Source: Legionella saoudiensis (GTDB taxonomy: Bacteria > Pseudomonadota > Gammaproteobacteria > Legionellales > Legionellaceae). Taken from it: 64,000 bases of DNA. Under the pieces are notes generated by a model. That model searched no databases and was not told where the DNA came from. It saw only the letters and a program-made list of their open reading frames with translations. This document shows, one piece after another, positions 29,097 through 39,353 of the stretch; the stretch's first letter is position 1, and every line of letters starts with the position of its first letter. Location: positions 62,001 through 126,000 of the forward strand of contig NZ_LN901324.1 of the NCBI RefSeq assembly GCF_001465875.1, read 5' to 3'. The position numbers and the translations under genes were made by a program.

Positions 29097-30316
29097 TGTC
29101 TGTCTGCGATAAATTATTAGTTAATGCAACGACTATTGATGCTTTAGGAAATCAATTAACTCAACAGGCAATTGCTATTAATAATGGCCTCATTGCTTGG
29201 TGCGGTCCTGAAGCAGAATTACCCGCACACTTTAAAGAGGCTAAAGAACAACTTAATTGTCAGGACCAATTAATTACGCCAGGTCTGATTGATTGCCATA
29301 CCCATTTAGTTTTTGCCGGGAATCGAGCTGCTGAATTTCAGATGAAATTATCTGGAGTAAGTTATGCAGAAATTGCTAAAGCGGGTGGTGGGATTATCTC
29401 TACGGTAAAGCAGACTCGTGCAGCCTCTGAGGAGGAATTAACCCAACAGTCTTTGCCACGGATTTTAGCTTTAAAAAACGAAGGGGTAACCACGGTAGAA
29501 ATTAAATCAGGCTACGGTTTGGATTTAACTACTGAGCTAAAAATGCTACGTGTGGCTAAACGCCTAGGGGAAATGACTGGCTTAAGGGTCCATAAAACCT
29601 TTTTAGGAGCGCATACGGTTGGGCCTGAGTTTACCGGAAACAGCCAAGCGTATGTGGATATGCTATGCCAGGAAATGTTACCCGCTTTATCTGAGACAAA
29701 CCTAATTGATGCGGTTGATGTTTTTTGTGAGTCAATTGCTTTTTCGCTTGCACAAACTGAACAAATTTTTCGTGCTGCACGTGCCTTAAATTTACCGATA
29801 AAATGCCATGCAGAGCAATTATCTAATCTTGGTGCAAGCGCGCTTGCAGCCGAATTTGGGGCTTTATCTTGTGATCATCTTGAGTTTTTAGATGAGCGCG
29901 GGGCACAGGCCTTGGCGAAGTCTAATACCGTAGCAGTATTGCTTCCCGGTGCTTATTATTTTTTACGTGAACAACATAAACCCCCGGTGGACTTATTACG
30001 CGAGGCAGGGGTAGGGATAGCTATTGCTACCGATTGTAATCCCGGCTCTTCACCCACTGCGTCATTGAGATTAATGATGAGTATGGCATGCCAGTTTTTT
30101 GCTTTATCTGTTCCTGAGGTATTGGCTGGAGTGACGACTCAGGCAGCAAAAGCTTTAGGTTTAAGTAAAAAAGTTGGTCAAATTGCTCCTGGTCTGGCTG
30201 CAGATTTGGTATTATGGTCAGCAACAGAGGGAGCTGCATTGTGTTATTATTTTGCGTATCCATTGCCTCATCAAACAATGATTGCCGGTGAGTGGATATC
30301 TATGAGGGATCTTTGA
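29096..30316 (+). CDS. hutI: Imidazolonepropionase
   Basis: The enzyme opens the imidazolone ring of imidazolone propionate to give N-formimidoyl-glutamate, the step before HutG. It belongs to the amidohydrolase superfamily. Metal-binding His residues are in [13 protein letters not shown], with [13 protein letters not shown] and [11 protein letters not shown] as further family blocks. The ATG at 29096 overlaps the stop of the SDR gene (TAATG) and is preferred over an in-frame ATG four codons earlier. That gives 406 residues, the usual size. Confidence 0.95.
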   Translation: MSVCDKLLVNATTIDALGNQLTQQAIAINNGLIAWCGPEAELPAHFKEAKEQLNCQDQLITPGLIDCHTHLVFAGNRAAEFQMKLSGVSYAEIAKAGGGIISTVKQTRAASEEELTQQSLPRILALKNEGVTTVEIKSGYGLDLTTELKMLRVAKRLGEMTGLRVHKTFLGAHTVGPEFTGNSQAYVDMLCQEMLPALSETNLIDAVDVFCESIAFSLAQTEQIFRAARALNLPIKCHAEQLSNLGASALAAEFGALSCDHLEFLDERGAQALAKSNTVAVLLPGAYYFLREQHKPPVDLLREAGVGIAIATDCNPGSSPTASLRLMMSMACQFFALSVPEVLAGVTTQAAKALGLSKKVGQIAPGLAADLVLWSATEGAALCYYFAYPLPHQTMIAGEWISMRDL

Positions 30317-30331
30317 CTTGGGAACTAAACT

Positions 30332-31015
30332 ATGATGAACCAATTGAAATTCATTTTATCGGTGTTATTTATTGTTTTTTCTGTCGCTGCTCATGCAGTT
30401 ACACCGGCATCACTTAAGAAAGAAACATCGACTTATATTATTGATGTAAAATACCCACAAGGCTTTAAAGACGCCAATGTGAATACAGTAGTAAAAGATT
30501 TTATTGAGCAGACGCAAAAAAGCTTTTTTAGTGAACTATCCGAAGATGAAAATGTGGCTTTAGATGTTTCCGGTAAAAGTGGGTTAAATATTACTTATTC
30601 TATTCCTTACCAGAAAAATAATGCTTTAAGTGTTCGTTTTAATGTTTCTATTTATCATCGTGGCGCGGCACATCCATTAAATACAACCGCGGTGTTGAAT
30701 TTTGTTAATAATCGTCAAGTTGAACTGGCTGACTTATTCGTTAACGGTGCTGATTATTTGAAAATAATTTCTGAAATCAGCAGCAAAGAAATTACGGCGA
30801 AGGATATCTCGGACGCAAAATGGATCAAAGAAGGGACTAAGCCGGTCGCGGAAAATTATCATGTTTGGGCTTTCTCGCCAAAAGGACTTGAAATTATTTT
30901 TGATAGCTATCAAGTGGCCGCCTATGTTTATGGCCCCCAAGTAGTTTCAATTCCTTTATCTGCTATTTCAGCAATGTTGAAGCCTGAAATACAAAAAACA
31001 GTTTGGAAGTCTTAA
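30332..31015 (+). CDS. DUF3298/RsiV-like periplasmic protein
   Basis: The 227-residue product has a signal peptide (about 1-24, ending AHA-V). The rest resembles the DUF4163/DUF3298 pair also found in RsiV. YIIDVKYPQGFKDANVN opens the first part, and YHRGAAHPLNTTAVLNF is the typical second-part block. FSPKGLEIIFDSYQVAAYVY and GPQVVSIPLSAI are the closing signature. There is no transmembrane anti-sigma helix, so it is not a full RsiV. Related stand-alone proteins bind lysozyme or have unknown roles. Its stop overlaps the ATG of the OPT transporter (TAATG), so the two are coupled. Confidence 0.8.
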   Translation: MMNQLKFILSVLFIVFSVAAHAVTPASLKKETSTYIIDVKYPQGFKDANVNTVVKDFIEQTQKSFFSELSEDENVALDVSGKSGLNITYSIPYQKNNALSVRFNVSIYHRGAAHPLNTTAVLNFVNNRQVELADLFVNGADYLKIISEISSKEITAKDISDAKWIKEGTKPVAENYHVWAFSPKGLEIIFDSYQVAAYVYGPQVVSIPLSAISAMLKPEIQKTVWKS

Positions 31016-33015
31016 TGAGTGATACACCTTTTATAGCTGCCGATAAAAAAGTAGCCGAATTAACTTTTCGGGTCATTATTTTGGCCATAATATTGACTGT
31101 ATTATTGGCCATGTCAAATGCCTATCTGGCGTTAAAGTTAGGTATTTTAACTTCTGCATCGATTCCTGCTGCCATTATTTCCATGGGAATTTTACGGTTT
31201 TTTAAAAACTCCACCGTCTTGGAAAATAATGCCGTGCAAACTGCCGCCTCAGCTGGCGAGGCGGTTGCCGGCGGTATTGTATATACCATTCCCGCTTTGA
31301 TCATTATTGGTTATTGGAATCATTTTGATTATTTGACTAACTTTTTTATCGCAGTGAGCGGAGGGATTTTAGGGGTTCTTTTCTCAATTCCGTTGCGCCG
31401 AATTTTAGTTAATGATCGTAATTTAAAGTTCCCCGAGGGACGCGCTATTGCTGAGGTGTTAAAATCCTCCGTAGAAAAGGCCGGGATTAGCGATATATTA
31501 ATGGGCGGCGCGATCGGCGGCTTAATTGAGTTGCTACAAACTGGTTTCAAACTTATTGCAAACAGTTGGGGATATTGGTTTGTTGTTAAGCGCTCTCTAT
31601 TTGGCTTAGGCGCTGGTTTTTCGGCAACGATGATTGGTGCAGGTTATCTGGTTGGGCATGATATGGCAATCAGCATCTTTTTAGGTGCGGTCATTTCCTG
31701 GTTAATTGCGCTACCCATAGTAAGCCGTGTTTATCCTGAATTCTTAACGCATTACAATCCAGAACAAGCTGCTTCATTCTTATGGAATAGCGAGATGCGT
31801 TATTTGGGAATTGGTGCTATGTTATTTGCGGGCATGTGGACTTTTTTAAAATTAGTTAAGCCCTTATCCAAAAGTATTCAAACCTCATTTAGTACTTTTG
31901 TATCAAAAAGCCGTATGGATTTACAAGTACCGCGTACCGATAAAGACATCCCACTGCCTTATCTGCTTATGGGAATAGGAGTGATGGCTTCAATTCTATT
32001 TTTATTTTTCCAATTGGTGCTGCCTTTAGCTCAAGCGGGATTAGATAACGATTATTCGCCCACCCTGGTCTTTCTTGCAGTACTCTATGTCTTGTTTATA
32101 GGTTTTATTTTTTCGGTAATTACGGCCTATTTTTCAGGAATGGTTGGAGTTACAGCCAGTCCTGGGAGTTCGGTTGTTATTTCGGGAATGCTCTTTGCGG
32201 CATGGTTGTTATTGGTTGCCATTGATCATTTTCTACCACTGCCCTTAAGCCCCCAACAGATACAAGCAGCTGAAGCAATTACGATAATGATTGGTTCAGT
32301 AGTAACTGGAATTGCGGCTATTGCAAATGATAATACTCAGGATTTAAAAGTAGGGCAGTTGGTGGGAGCAACTCCATGGAAACAACAGCTCATGCTCTTG
32401 CTAGGGGTGGTAGTGTCTTCTTTGGTTATCCCTCCGGTAATGCAGCTTCTATTTAATGTATATGGTATTGCAGGGGTAATGCCGCATCCGGGAATGGATG
32501 TAAGTCAATCCTTACCAGCACCGACGGCTGCTTTGATGGCGGCAATCACTGAGGCAGTGTTTCAAAATTCATTACCTTGGAATATGATGTTTGTTGGTTC
32601 TTGCGTTATTTTAGCAATTATTTTCCTAAACCATGTTTTTAAAATCAAACGCTACCTTAACCTATCTATTCTTGGGGTCGCTATAGGTATGTATTTACCT
32701 CTTTCCTCCTCTTTTCCATTATTCGTTGGCGGAATGATTGCCTTATTTGTACAAAGACATTTACGCCGTGTTCAAAAAGATAAAGAAGAGCAAGTCACAA
32801 GAAAACAAAAAGGGACTTTAATTGCCTGTGGTTTAGTTGCAGGCTCAGCAATTATTGATGTACTACTCGCTATTCCCTTCTCTATTGCGCAAAATCCTGA
32901 TGCATTGCAATTGGCAGGAGTTGGCTGGAAAAATGCCAGTGTTTATTTAGGTGTTTTATCTACTTTATTATTAGCTTGGTGGATTAATCGCCGCGTTTGC
33001 TCTGGAAAAATTTAA
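31015..33015 (+). CDS. OPT-family oligopeptide/metal-chelate transporter
   Basis: The ATG at 31015 overlaps the preceding stop as TAATG and is preferred to a TTG four codons earlier. The 666-residue protein has about 14-16 membrane helices. Conserved OPT blocks include NAYLALKLGILTSASIPAAI near the N-terminus, ENNAVQTAASAGEAVAGGI, and KFPEGRAIAEVLKSS. OPT proteins import peptides or metal chelates by proton symport. The substrate cannot be told, but peptide import would suit an amino-acid-eating intracellular bacterium. Downstream lies a palindrome and then the convergent valS gene. Confidence 0.92.
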   Translation: MSDTPFIAADKKVAELTFRVIILAIILTVLLAMSNAYLALKLGILTSASIPAAIISMGILRFFKNSTVLENNAVQTAASAGEAVAGGIVYTIPALIIIGYWNHFDYLTNFFIAVSGGILGVLFSIPLRRILVNDRNLKFPEGRAIAEVLKSSVEKAGISDILMGGAIGGLIELLQTGFKLIANSWGYWFVVKRSLFGLGAGFSATMIGAGYLVGHDMAISIFLGAVISWLIALPIVSRVYPEFLTHYNPEQAASFLWNSEMRYLGIGAMLFAGMWTFLKLVKPLSKSIQTSFSTFVSKSRMDLQVPRTDKDIPLPYLLMGIGVMASILFLFFQLVLPLAQAGLDNDYSPTLVFLAVLYVLFIGFIFSVITAYFSGMVGVTASPGSSVVISGMLFAAWLLLVAIDHFLPLPLSPQQIQAAEAITIMIGSVVTGIAAIANDNTQDLKVGQLVGATPWKQQLMLLLGVVVSSLVIPPVMQLLFNVYGIAGVMPHPGMDVSQSLPAPTAALMAAITEAVFQNSLPWNMMFVGSCVILAIIFLNHVFKIKRYLNLSILGVAIGMYLPLSSSFPLFVGGMIALFVQRHLRRVQKDKEEQVTRKQKGTLIACGLVAGSAIIDVLLAIPFSIAQNPDALQLAGVGWKNASVYLGVLSTLLLAWWINRRVCSGKI

Positions 33016-33019
33016 GAAA

Positions 33020-33122
33020 GTAGCCTGTATTAGAGAGAATTTTAATACGGGCTCAAAGGTTATATACCTTTAACGATGCAGTCAATTTTATAAGATAAGC
33101 TGGGCTTAACAGCCCAGCCTAC
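33020..33122. repeat. Repeat family copy 2 plus a CTGGGCT/AGCCCAG hairpin
   Basis: GTAGCCTGTATTA at 33020 and TAATACGGGCTC ending at 33054 form a degenerate copy of the CCCGTATTA family. Then GCTGGGCT (33099-33106) pairs with AGCCCAGC (33111-33118) and is followed by CTACGGG, resembling the inner core of miniature element A. The cluster lies between the convergent OPT and valS genes. Confidence 0.5.
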
Positions 33123-33131
33123 GGGAAAATA

Positions 33132-35900
33132 TTACAATGATTCGATACGAATTTTATGTTGTAATAATTTTTCTTTAGCTTGTTGCGCTTGCGCCAGCTT
33201 TTCCTGTTCTTTCGCAATAATTTCTGCAGGGGCTTTATCAGTAAATTTAGGGTTTTCCAATTTACCCGAAGCCAAGCTAATGTCTTTTTCCAGCTTTGCT
33301 AATTCTTTAGTTAAGCGACTTAACTCTGCCTCTTTATCAATTAAATCAGCCATTGGAATTAACAGCTCAATTTCTCCAAGGACTGCGGTTGCAGAAACAG
33401 GAGGTTTTTCACCAGCATCCAGGTAGTTAATTTGTGTTAACTTACTTAAAACTTTTAAAGTATGCTGATACTTTTCCATACGCTCTTTGAGTTCAGGAGT
33501 GTAGTTACGAACATATAATGGAATTTGTTTTCCTGGAGAAATCGACATTTCACTACGAATAGTACGTATCGCCTGAATTGCTGATTTAAGCCATTCCAAT
33601 TCTTCTTCAATGGTATCATTGATGAACTCCTCATCCACTTGCGGATAGCTGCTTAGCATGATGCTGGCGTTGCCATTCTCGCTGGTAAGTTTTGAGGTAC
33701 GCTGCCAAATTTCTTCCGTAATAAACGGCATTAATGGATGCAATAATTTAAGAATTTGATCCAGTACGTGGAACAAGGTTCTGCGGGTACCGCGTTTTAA
33801 TGGAGCTAATGCGTGCTCATCCTGAAGAATGGGTTTGGATAACTCCAGATACCAGTCACAGTATTCATGCCAGACAAATTCATAAACAGTATTGGCTAAC
33901 AAATCAAAGCGATAGGTTTCAAAATAATGATGAACCTTGCTAATGGTTCGTTGCAAACGCGATAAAATCCATTCGTCTGCGGGACTGTATTGGAAGGCAC
34001 CATCTCCGAAATCAACCTGTTCTTCATCTGTATTTAATAATACATAACGAGCAGCATTCCATAATTTATTACAGAAGTTGCGATACCCTTCAACGCGACC
34101 CACATCAAAACGTACGTTACGCCCATTTGATGCTAATGAGCAGTAAGTAAAACGTAGCGCATCTGTTCCATAGGCGCTAATGCCGTCAGGGAATTCCTTA
34201 CGTGTCGCCTTGATAATTTTATCGCGAACCGATTGCAACATTAAATTTGAGGTACGCTTTTCGATTAATGAATCCAAATCAATGCCATCAATGAGGTCGA
34301 GTGGATCCAACACATTGCCTTTTGATTTAGACATCTTATGACCTTCGCTATCGCGAATCAAACCGGTAATAAATACGTCTTTGAATGGAACTTTACCTGT
34401 AAACTTTAGACCCATCATAATCATACGAGCAACCCAGAAGAAGATGATGTCAAAACCTGTAACCAATACGGAAGTAGGGTAGAACTGTTCCAGCTCAGCA
34501 GTGCGCTCTGGCCAACCTAAGGTTGAAAAAGGCCACAAGGCTGAGGAAAACCAAGTATCCAAAACATCTTCGTCTTGTTTTAATAAAGTGCCTTCTTTAA
34601 TTTTGTATTTAAAGCGAACATCATTTTCACTGTAACCTACATACACATTACCATTGCTGTCATACCAAGCTGGAATACGATGGCCCCACCATAATTGACG
34701 GCTAATGCACCAATCCTCAATATTTTCCATCCATTGGTAATAAGTTTTGCTCCAGTTTTCGGGAATAAAACGAATTTCCCCATTTTTCACTGCAGCAATA
34801 GCTGGTTCTGCTAATGGTTGGATTTTTACATACCATTGATCGGTTAATAATGGTTCAATGATTACATTGGATTTTTCACCACGAGGCACTTTCAGTTTAT
34901 GTGCTTCAGTTTTAACCAGGAAGCCTTCTGCCTCTAAATCTTTAATAATTTGTTCACGCGCTACAAACCGGTCCATGCCCTGATATTTTAAAGGCGCATT
35001 TTTGTTAATCGATGCTTTTTTAGTAAATACATTGATTACGGGAAGTTGATGGCGTTTACCCACTTCATGATCATTAAAATCATGGGCGGGAGTGATTTTA
35101 ACACAGCCACTAGCAAATTCTTTATCAACATAGTCATCGGCTATGATGGGAATGGTGCGATCACAAAGAGGTAATTGTACCTGTTTGCCAATTAAGTGTT
35201 TAAAACGTTCGTCCTCAGGATTTACCGCAACCGCAGTATCACCGAGTAAGGTTTCAGGGCGCGTGGTGGCAACAATTAATGATTCAGTAGTACCTACCAC
35301 AGGATAACGAATATGCCATAAAAAGCCATCTTCTTCCTCAGACAATACTTCCAAATCAGATACTGCGGTACCTAGTTTAGGATCCCAGTTAACCAGGCGA
35401 GTTCCTCGATAAATTAAGCCTTCGTCATAAAGTTGTACAAATACTTTTTGCACTGCGGCGGATAAACCTTCATCCATGGTGAAGCGTTCTCTAGTCCAAT
35501 CAACAGAGGCACCTAGACGACGCATTTGTTGGGTTATGGTATTACCTGATTCTTCTTTCCATTGCCATACGCGCTCTAGAAATTCTTCACGGGTCAAATC
35601 TTTCCTGTAAGTACCCATAGCTTCTAATCGGCGTTCAACAACCAATTGTGTTGAAATACCCGCATGATCAGTACCAGGTTGCCATAGGGTTCTGTCACCG
35701 AGCATCCGGTGATAACGAGTTAGGGCATCCATAATGGTATGTTGAAAACCATGTCCCATATGCAGGCTGCCGGTTACATTCGGAGGAGGAAGCATAATAC
35801 AGTATCTTTTGCCGTCGCCTTGGGGTTGAAAGTAGTGATGGCTTTCCCACGTTTTATAACACGCGCTTTCAATGGCTTCGGGGGAGTAGATTTTATCCAT
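33132..35900 (-). CDS. valS: Valyl-tRNA synthetase
   Basis: The enzyme charges tRNA-Val with valine and hydrolyses mischarged threonine. The HIGH motif appears as [15 protein letters not shown] near residue 45 and the KMSKS motif in [15 protein letters not shown] coiled-coil C-terminal arm covers the last 65 residues ([20 protein letters not shown]). The ATG at 35900 (MDKIYSP) fits the family start, leaving 922 residues; the longer frame adds 13 residues with no match. The gene stands alone. Confidence 0.97.
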   Translation of the reverse strand: MDKIYSPEAIESACYKTWESHHYFQPQGDGKRYCIMLPPPNVTGSLHMGHGFQHTIMDALTRYHRMLGDRTLWQPGTDHAGISTQLVVERRLEAMGTYRKDLTREEFLERVWQWKEESGNTITQQMRRLGASVDWTRERFTMDEGLSAAVQKVFVQLYDEGLIYRGTRLVNWDPKLGTAVSDLEVLSEEEDGFLWHIRYPVVGTTESLIVATTRPETLLGDTAVAVNPEDERFKHLIGKQVQLPLCDRTIPIIADDYVDKEFASGCVKITPAHDFNDHEVGKRHQLPVINVFTKKASINKNAPLKYQGMDRFVAREQIIKDLEAEGFLVKTEAHKLKVPRGEKSNVIIEPLLTDQWYVKIQPLAEPAIAAVKNGEIRFIPENWSKTYYQWMENIEDWCISRQLWWGHRIPAWYDSNGNVYVGYSENDVRFKYKIKEGTLLKQDEDVLDTWFSSALWPFSTLGWPERTAELEQFYPTSVLVTGFDIIFFWVARMIMMGLKFTGKVPFKDVFITGLIRDSEGHKMSKSKGNVLDPLDLIDGIDLDSLIEKRTSNLMLQSVRDKIIKATRKEFPDGISAYGTDALRFTYCSLASNGRNVRFDVGRVEGYRNFCNKLWNAARYVLLNTDEEQVDFGDGAFQYSPADEWILSRLQRTISKVHHYFETYRFDLLANTVYEFVWHEYCDWYLELSKPILQDEHALAPLKRGTRRTLFHVLDQILKLLHPLMPFITEEIWQRTSKLTSENGNASIMLSSYPQVDEEFINDTIEEELEWLKSAIQAIRTIRSEMSISPGKQIPLYVRNYTPELKERMEKYQHTLKVLSKLTQINYLDAGEKPPVSATAVLGEIELLIPMADLIDKEAELSRLTKELAKLEKDISLASGKLENPKFTDKAPAEIIAKEQEKLAQAQQAKEKLLQHKIRIESL

Positions 35901-35997
35901 GATATAAACCTGTACTGATAAAATCAGTGATAGTACCACAGGTTAGGGGGGATTTTACATGGTTCAGGGTATTTTGTGCTGGTGATTGGCAGGAAAT

Positions 35998-36076
35998 GTA
36001 GCCCGTATTAGGCGTAGGCGTAATACGGGATGCTGAGGCGTAAATCCTCGTATTGCACTGCGATAATACGAGCTAC
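35998..36076. repeat. Repeat family copy 3 (cruciform-like)
   Basis: The outer arms GTAGCCCGTATTA (35998-36010) and TAATACGAGCTAC (36064-36076) enclose two small hairpins: CCCGTATTA/TAATACGGG, and CTCGTATT with ATAATACGAG. It lies between the RND permease stop and the valS start on the same strand. It resembles copy 4 at 41,912. Confidence 0.65.
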
Positions 36077-36080
36077 GTTT

Positions 36081-39000
36081 CTAGGTACCCTCGGGGATTA
36101 GATCTTCTTCCTTTTTAGTACGATGATCTTCAGCAATATAAGTGTACATAGTAGGTACTACAAATAAAGTAAAGCAGGTACCAATTAAAAGCCCGGCAGC
36201 GATAACCAAGCCAATATCAAAACGGCTTACCGCACCGGCGCCACTAGCGATTAATAAAGGTAATACCCCAAACACCATCGCGGCTGTAGTCATAAGAATA
36301 GGCCTTAATCGAATTCCTGCCGCTTCTTCCACTGCTGCTCGCCGATCCAGATTTTTTTCTCTCTGCAATTGATTAGCAAAATCCACAATCAGGATTCCAT
36401 GTTTGGAAATTAGTCCAATAAGAGTAATTAAACCAACTTGAGTGTAGATGTTAATGCTTGCCAACCCTAAGTTTAACGGAATTAATGCACCGCAAATTGA
36501 CATAGGAACACTAATTAAAACAATTAAAGGGTCTCGGAAGCTTTCATATTGAGCAGACAGAACCAAGAAAATAATAATAATTGCAAAGACAAATGCAAAT
36601 AACAGAGCATTACCTTCCTGCATAAATTGTCTAGACGCTCCACCATAATCAGATGAGAAGCCTTTGGGTAAGGTTTCCTTTGCTGCCTCTTGTAAGAAAT
36701 GCAATCCATCACCTAAGGTTTTTCCAGGCATCATCACTGCTTGTATTGTTGCCGAGTTGAGTTGTTGGAAATGAGATGCGGCATTGGGGGCGGTTTTTTC
36801 CACTGCGGTTACTATCGTAGAAAGGGGAACCATAGTGCCATTAATACTTTTCACATAAATACGCCCCAGTTGTTCAGGTGACATACGGAAGGAGCGATCC
36901 AGTTGCGGGATAACCTGATAGCTACGTCCTTGCAAATTGAAGTAATTAACGTAATTACCGGAAAGAGCGCTGGTTAAGCTGCTTCCTACCGCTTGCATAT
37001 CTAATCCCATCTCGGAGGCTTTAGAGCGGTTAATTTTTAACTCAATTTGCGGTTGGTTGAATTTCAGTGAGTTATCAACATAAATAAACATACCGCTTTT
37101 TCGCGCTTTATCAGCAAGCTGGTTAGAAACTTCAAAAAGACTTTGGAAATCATTAGTTGTTTTAATCACAAATTGCACGGGCGTACCACTTCCTCCGCCA
37201 GGTAGGGGAGGGGGGATAATAGCAAAAGTATTTAAACCGGCCACTTGCGATAATTTATCTTGCAAGGGTTGCTTTAACGCAAATTGGCTTTTTTTGCGCT
37301 CATTCCAAGGTTTGAGCACCATCCCAGAAACAGGCTGGCTGCTATTTACCGTAAAATAGTTTCCAGTTTCAGGGAAGCTTTTATAGATTTCATCAAAGGG
37401 TTTTGTAAAGGCTTCAATGTAGTTGATGGTTGCAAATTGCGGTGCGGTTCCAATTACAAAGAAAAAGCCCTGGTCTTCTTCAGGCGCAGTCTCTGCCGCA
37501 CTATGGGTATAAAGATAAGGCAGCATTAAAATCACAACGATGGCAAATGGTATCATAATGATTCGGGTGTCTAGGAGACTGTGGAGCACGCGTTGGTATT
37601 TTCCTTTTAGCTTATTAAAAAAAGTATCAAGAAAATGGACGAATTTCCCACTACCAATATCTGCCGTTAGCACTTTAGAGCACATCATTGGAGAGAGTGT
37701 TAATGCAATTACTCCGGAAATAATTACCGCACAGGCTAACGTAAAGGCGAATTCTTTAAATAACGCTCCAGTTAATCCACCCATAAAACCAATCGGGGCA
37801 TAAACCGCAGCCAAAGTAATAGTCATCGCAATAACTGGGGTTGCAATTTCGCGAGCGCCAATAATTGCTGCTTCAAAAGGTGTTTTACCTTCTTCGATGT
37901 GACGGTGAATATTCTCCACAACCACAATCGCATCGTCGACTACCAAGCCAATGGCGAGTACGAAGGCGAGTAGGGTCAGCAGGTTAATACTGTAACCTAA
38001 CATGAGCATCAGCGTGCAAACCCCAATTAATGAAAGTGGAATGGTTACGATGGGAATAAATACGGAACGCATGGAACCTAAGAACAGGTATATAACCACA
38101 ATAACAATTGCCGCAGCTTCAATAATTGTATGAATCACTTCATTTAAAGAGGCACGAATAAAGTCTGTAGCATCATAAACAATGGTGCCGGTTAATGAGG
38201 GGGGAAATTCCTTGGTTATTGAAGGCAAAAGCGTCCGCACATCGCTAATTACGGTAAGTGGATTTGCTGTTGGTGTTGGCGTAATCGAAATAAATACCGC
38301 TTTTTTACTGTTAAAGGTTACAGAAGAATCATAACTTTGCGAACCCAGTTCCACATGAGCGATATCATGCAAACGTACGATAGAGCCTTTATCGCTTTTA
38401 ACGATAAGATTACTAAATTGCGAGGCATCATTCAGGTCAGTTTTAGCAGTGATACTCAGTGCTACGTATTCACCCTTAGTGTTTCCTGCCGCGGTTAAAA
38501 AGTTATTTTTTGCAAGCGCTGCGGATACATCAGCAGGAGCTACATTTAATGCCGCCATTTTTACAGGGTTGAGGAATATTCGCATGGAATAGGTAGAGCC
38601 GCCGAGAATTTCTGCTTTAGCTACGCCGTCAACGGTTTGTAATTGCGGTTGCACTACACGAGTTGCGTAATCAGTAATTTGTTGAGGAGTCATTTCTGTA
38701 CTGTCTAAACTGATGTACATCAAGGCTGTTGATGAATCCGAGGCTTTTAAAATGACAGGCTGTTGTGCCTCTTTAGGAAGCTGGTTAATGGTTTGCTGCA
38801 CCTTACTCATCACATCGGTAAAAGCAACTTGCGGATCAAAGTTTAATTTGATATTGAGGGTAATGGTACTCATGCCTTGGGTACTTGAAGAGGTCATATA
38901 ATCTATACCTTCGGCACTGGCAACCGCATTTTCTAAGGGTGAGGTAATAAATCCGGCGATCAAATCGGCATCTGCGCCGGGGTATCCCGTCATAATGGTG

Positions 39001-39134
39001 ATAACGGTATTATCCATACGTGGATATTGGCGAATTTGCATGTCATGCATGGCATTAAGGCCAAAAAGGAAAATGAGCAAGCTAATTACCATGGCAAGTA
39101 CAGGCCGCTTGATAAAAAGATCGGTAAATTTCAT
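36081..39134 (-). CDS. RND efflux transporter permease (AcrB/MexI type)
   Basis: This 1017-residue inner membrane pump has twelve expected helices and two large periplasmic loops. It starts MKFTDLFIKRPVLAMVISLL, as HAE-type RND pumps do. GLVVDDAIVVVENIHRHIEE carries the proton-relay Asp pair near residue 400. Duplicate halves are visible (ITLIGLISKHGILIVDFANQ in the second). Such pumps expel drugs, bile salts or dyes with an adaptor and an outer membrane channel. AGGA precedes the ATG. The adaptor gene lies upstream, 219 bases away, but no channel gene adjoins; the TolC at 19,213 could serve. Confidence 0.95.
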   Translation of the reverse strand: MKFTDLFIKRPVLAMVISLLIFLFGLNAMHDMQIRQYPRMDNTVITIMTGYPGADADLIAGFITSPLENAVASAEGIDYMTSSSTQGMSTITLNIKLNFDPQVAFTDVMSKVQQTINQLPKEAQQPVILKASDSSTALMYISLDSTEMTPQQITDYATRVVQPQLQTVDGVAKAEILGGSTYSMRIFLNPVKMAALNVAPADVSAALAKNNFLTAAGNTKGEYVALSITAKTDLNDASQFSNLIVKSDKGSIVRLHDIAHVELGSQSYDSSVTFNSKKAVFISITPTPTANPLTVISDVRTLLPSITKEFPPSLTGTIVYDATDFIRASLNEVIHTIIEAAAIVIVVIYLFLGSMRSVFIPIVTIPLSLIGVCTLMLMLGYSINLLTLLAFVLAIGLVVDDAIVVVENIHRHIEEGKTPFEAAIIGAREIATPVIAMTITLAAVYAPIGFMGGLTGALFKEFAFTLACAVIISGVIALTLSPMMCSKVLTADIGSGKFVHFLDTFFNKLKGKYQRVLHSLLDTRIIMIPFAIVVILMLPYLYTHSAAETAPEEDQGFFFVIGTAPQFATINYIEAFTKPFDEIYKSFPETGNYFTVNSSQPVSGMVLKPWNERKKSQFALKQPLQDKLSQVAGLNTFAIIPPPLPGGGSGTPVQFVIKTTNDFQSLFEVSNQLADKARKSGMFIYVDNSLKFNQPQIELKINRSKASEMGLDMQAVGSSLTSALSGNYVNYFNLQGRSYQVIPQLDRSFRMSPEQLGRIYVKSINGTMVPLSTIVTAVEKTAPNAASHFQQLNSATIQAVMMPGKTLGDGLHFLQEAAKETLPKGFSSDYGGASRQFMQEGNALLFAFVFAIIIIFLVLSAQYESFRDPLIVLISVPMSICGALIPLNLGLASINIYTQVGLITLIGLISKHGILIVDFANQLQREKNLDRRAAVEEAAGIRLRPILMTTAAMVFGVLPLLIASGAGAVSRFDIGLVIAAGLLIGTCFTLFVVPTMYTYIAEDHRTKKEEDLIPEGT

Positions 39135-39231
39135 AAATTATCCTGACAAAAAGTAATTCATTTTGCAGGGTTAGGATTTTAAAATTAAATCCAACCCATA
39201 AACCCCATTGGAATTAAGTCAACTTAGCTGT

Positions 39232-39306
39232 CATTCCCGTTAGTCGGGAGCTATTTCTTGATGGTTCCTTGTTCTTTTGAAATAGACTCCAACTCATACG
39301 GGAATG
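39232..39306. repeat. Imperfect palindrome in the gap between pump and adaptor genes
   Basis: CATTCCCGTTAGTCGGGAGC then TATTTC (39232-39257) is complementary, with mismatches, to 39279-39306, which ends ACGGGAATG. It separates two genes of one operon by 219 bases, which is unusual, so it may process the transcript or weaken read-through. It shares the CATTCC/GGAATG core with the hairpin near 20,690. Confidence 0.5.
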
Positions 39307-39353
39307 GCAACAATTCTGTGACTTAATTAGTAAATGGAAACAGCCCCTATCTT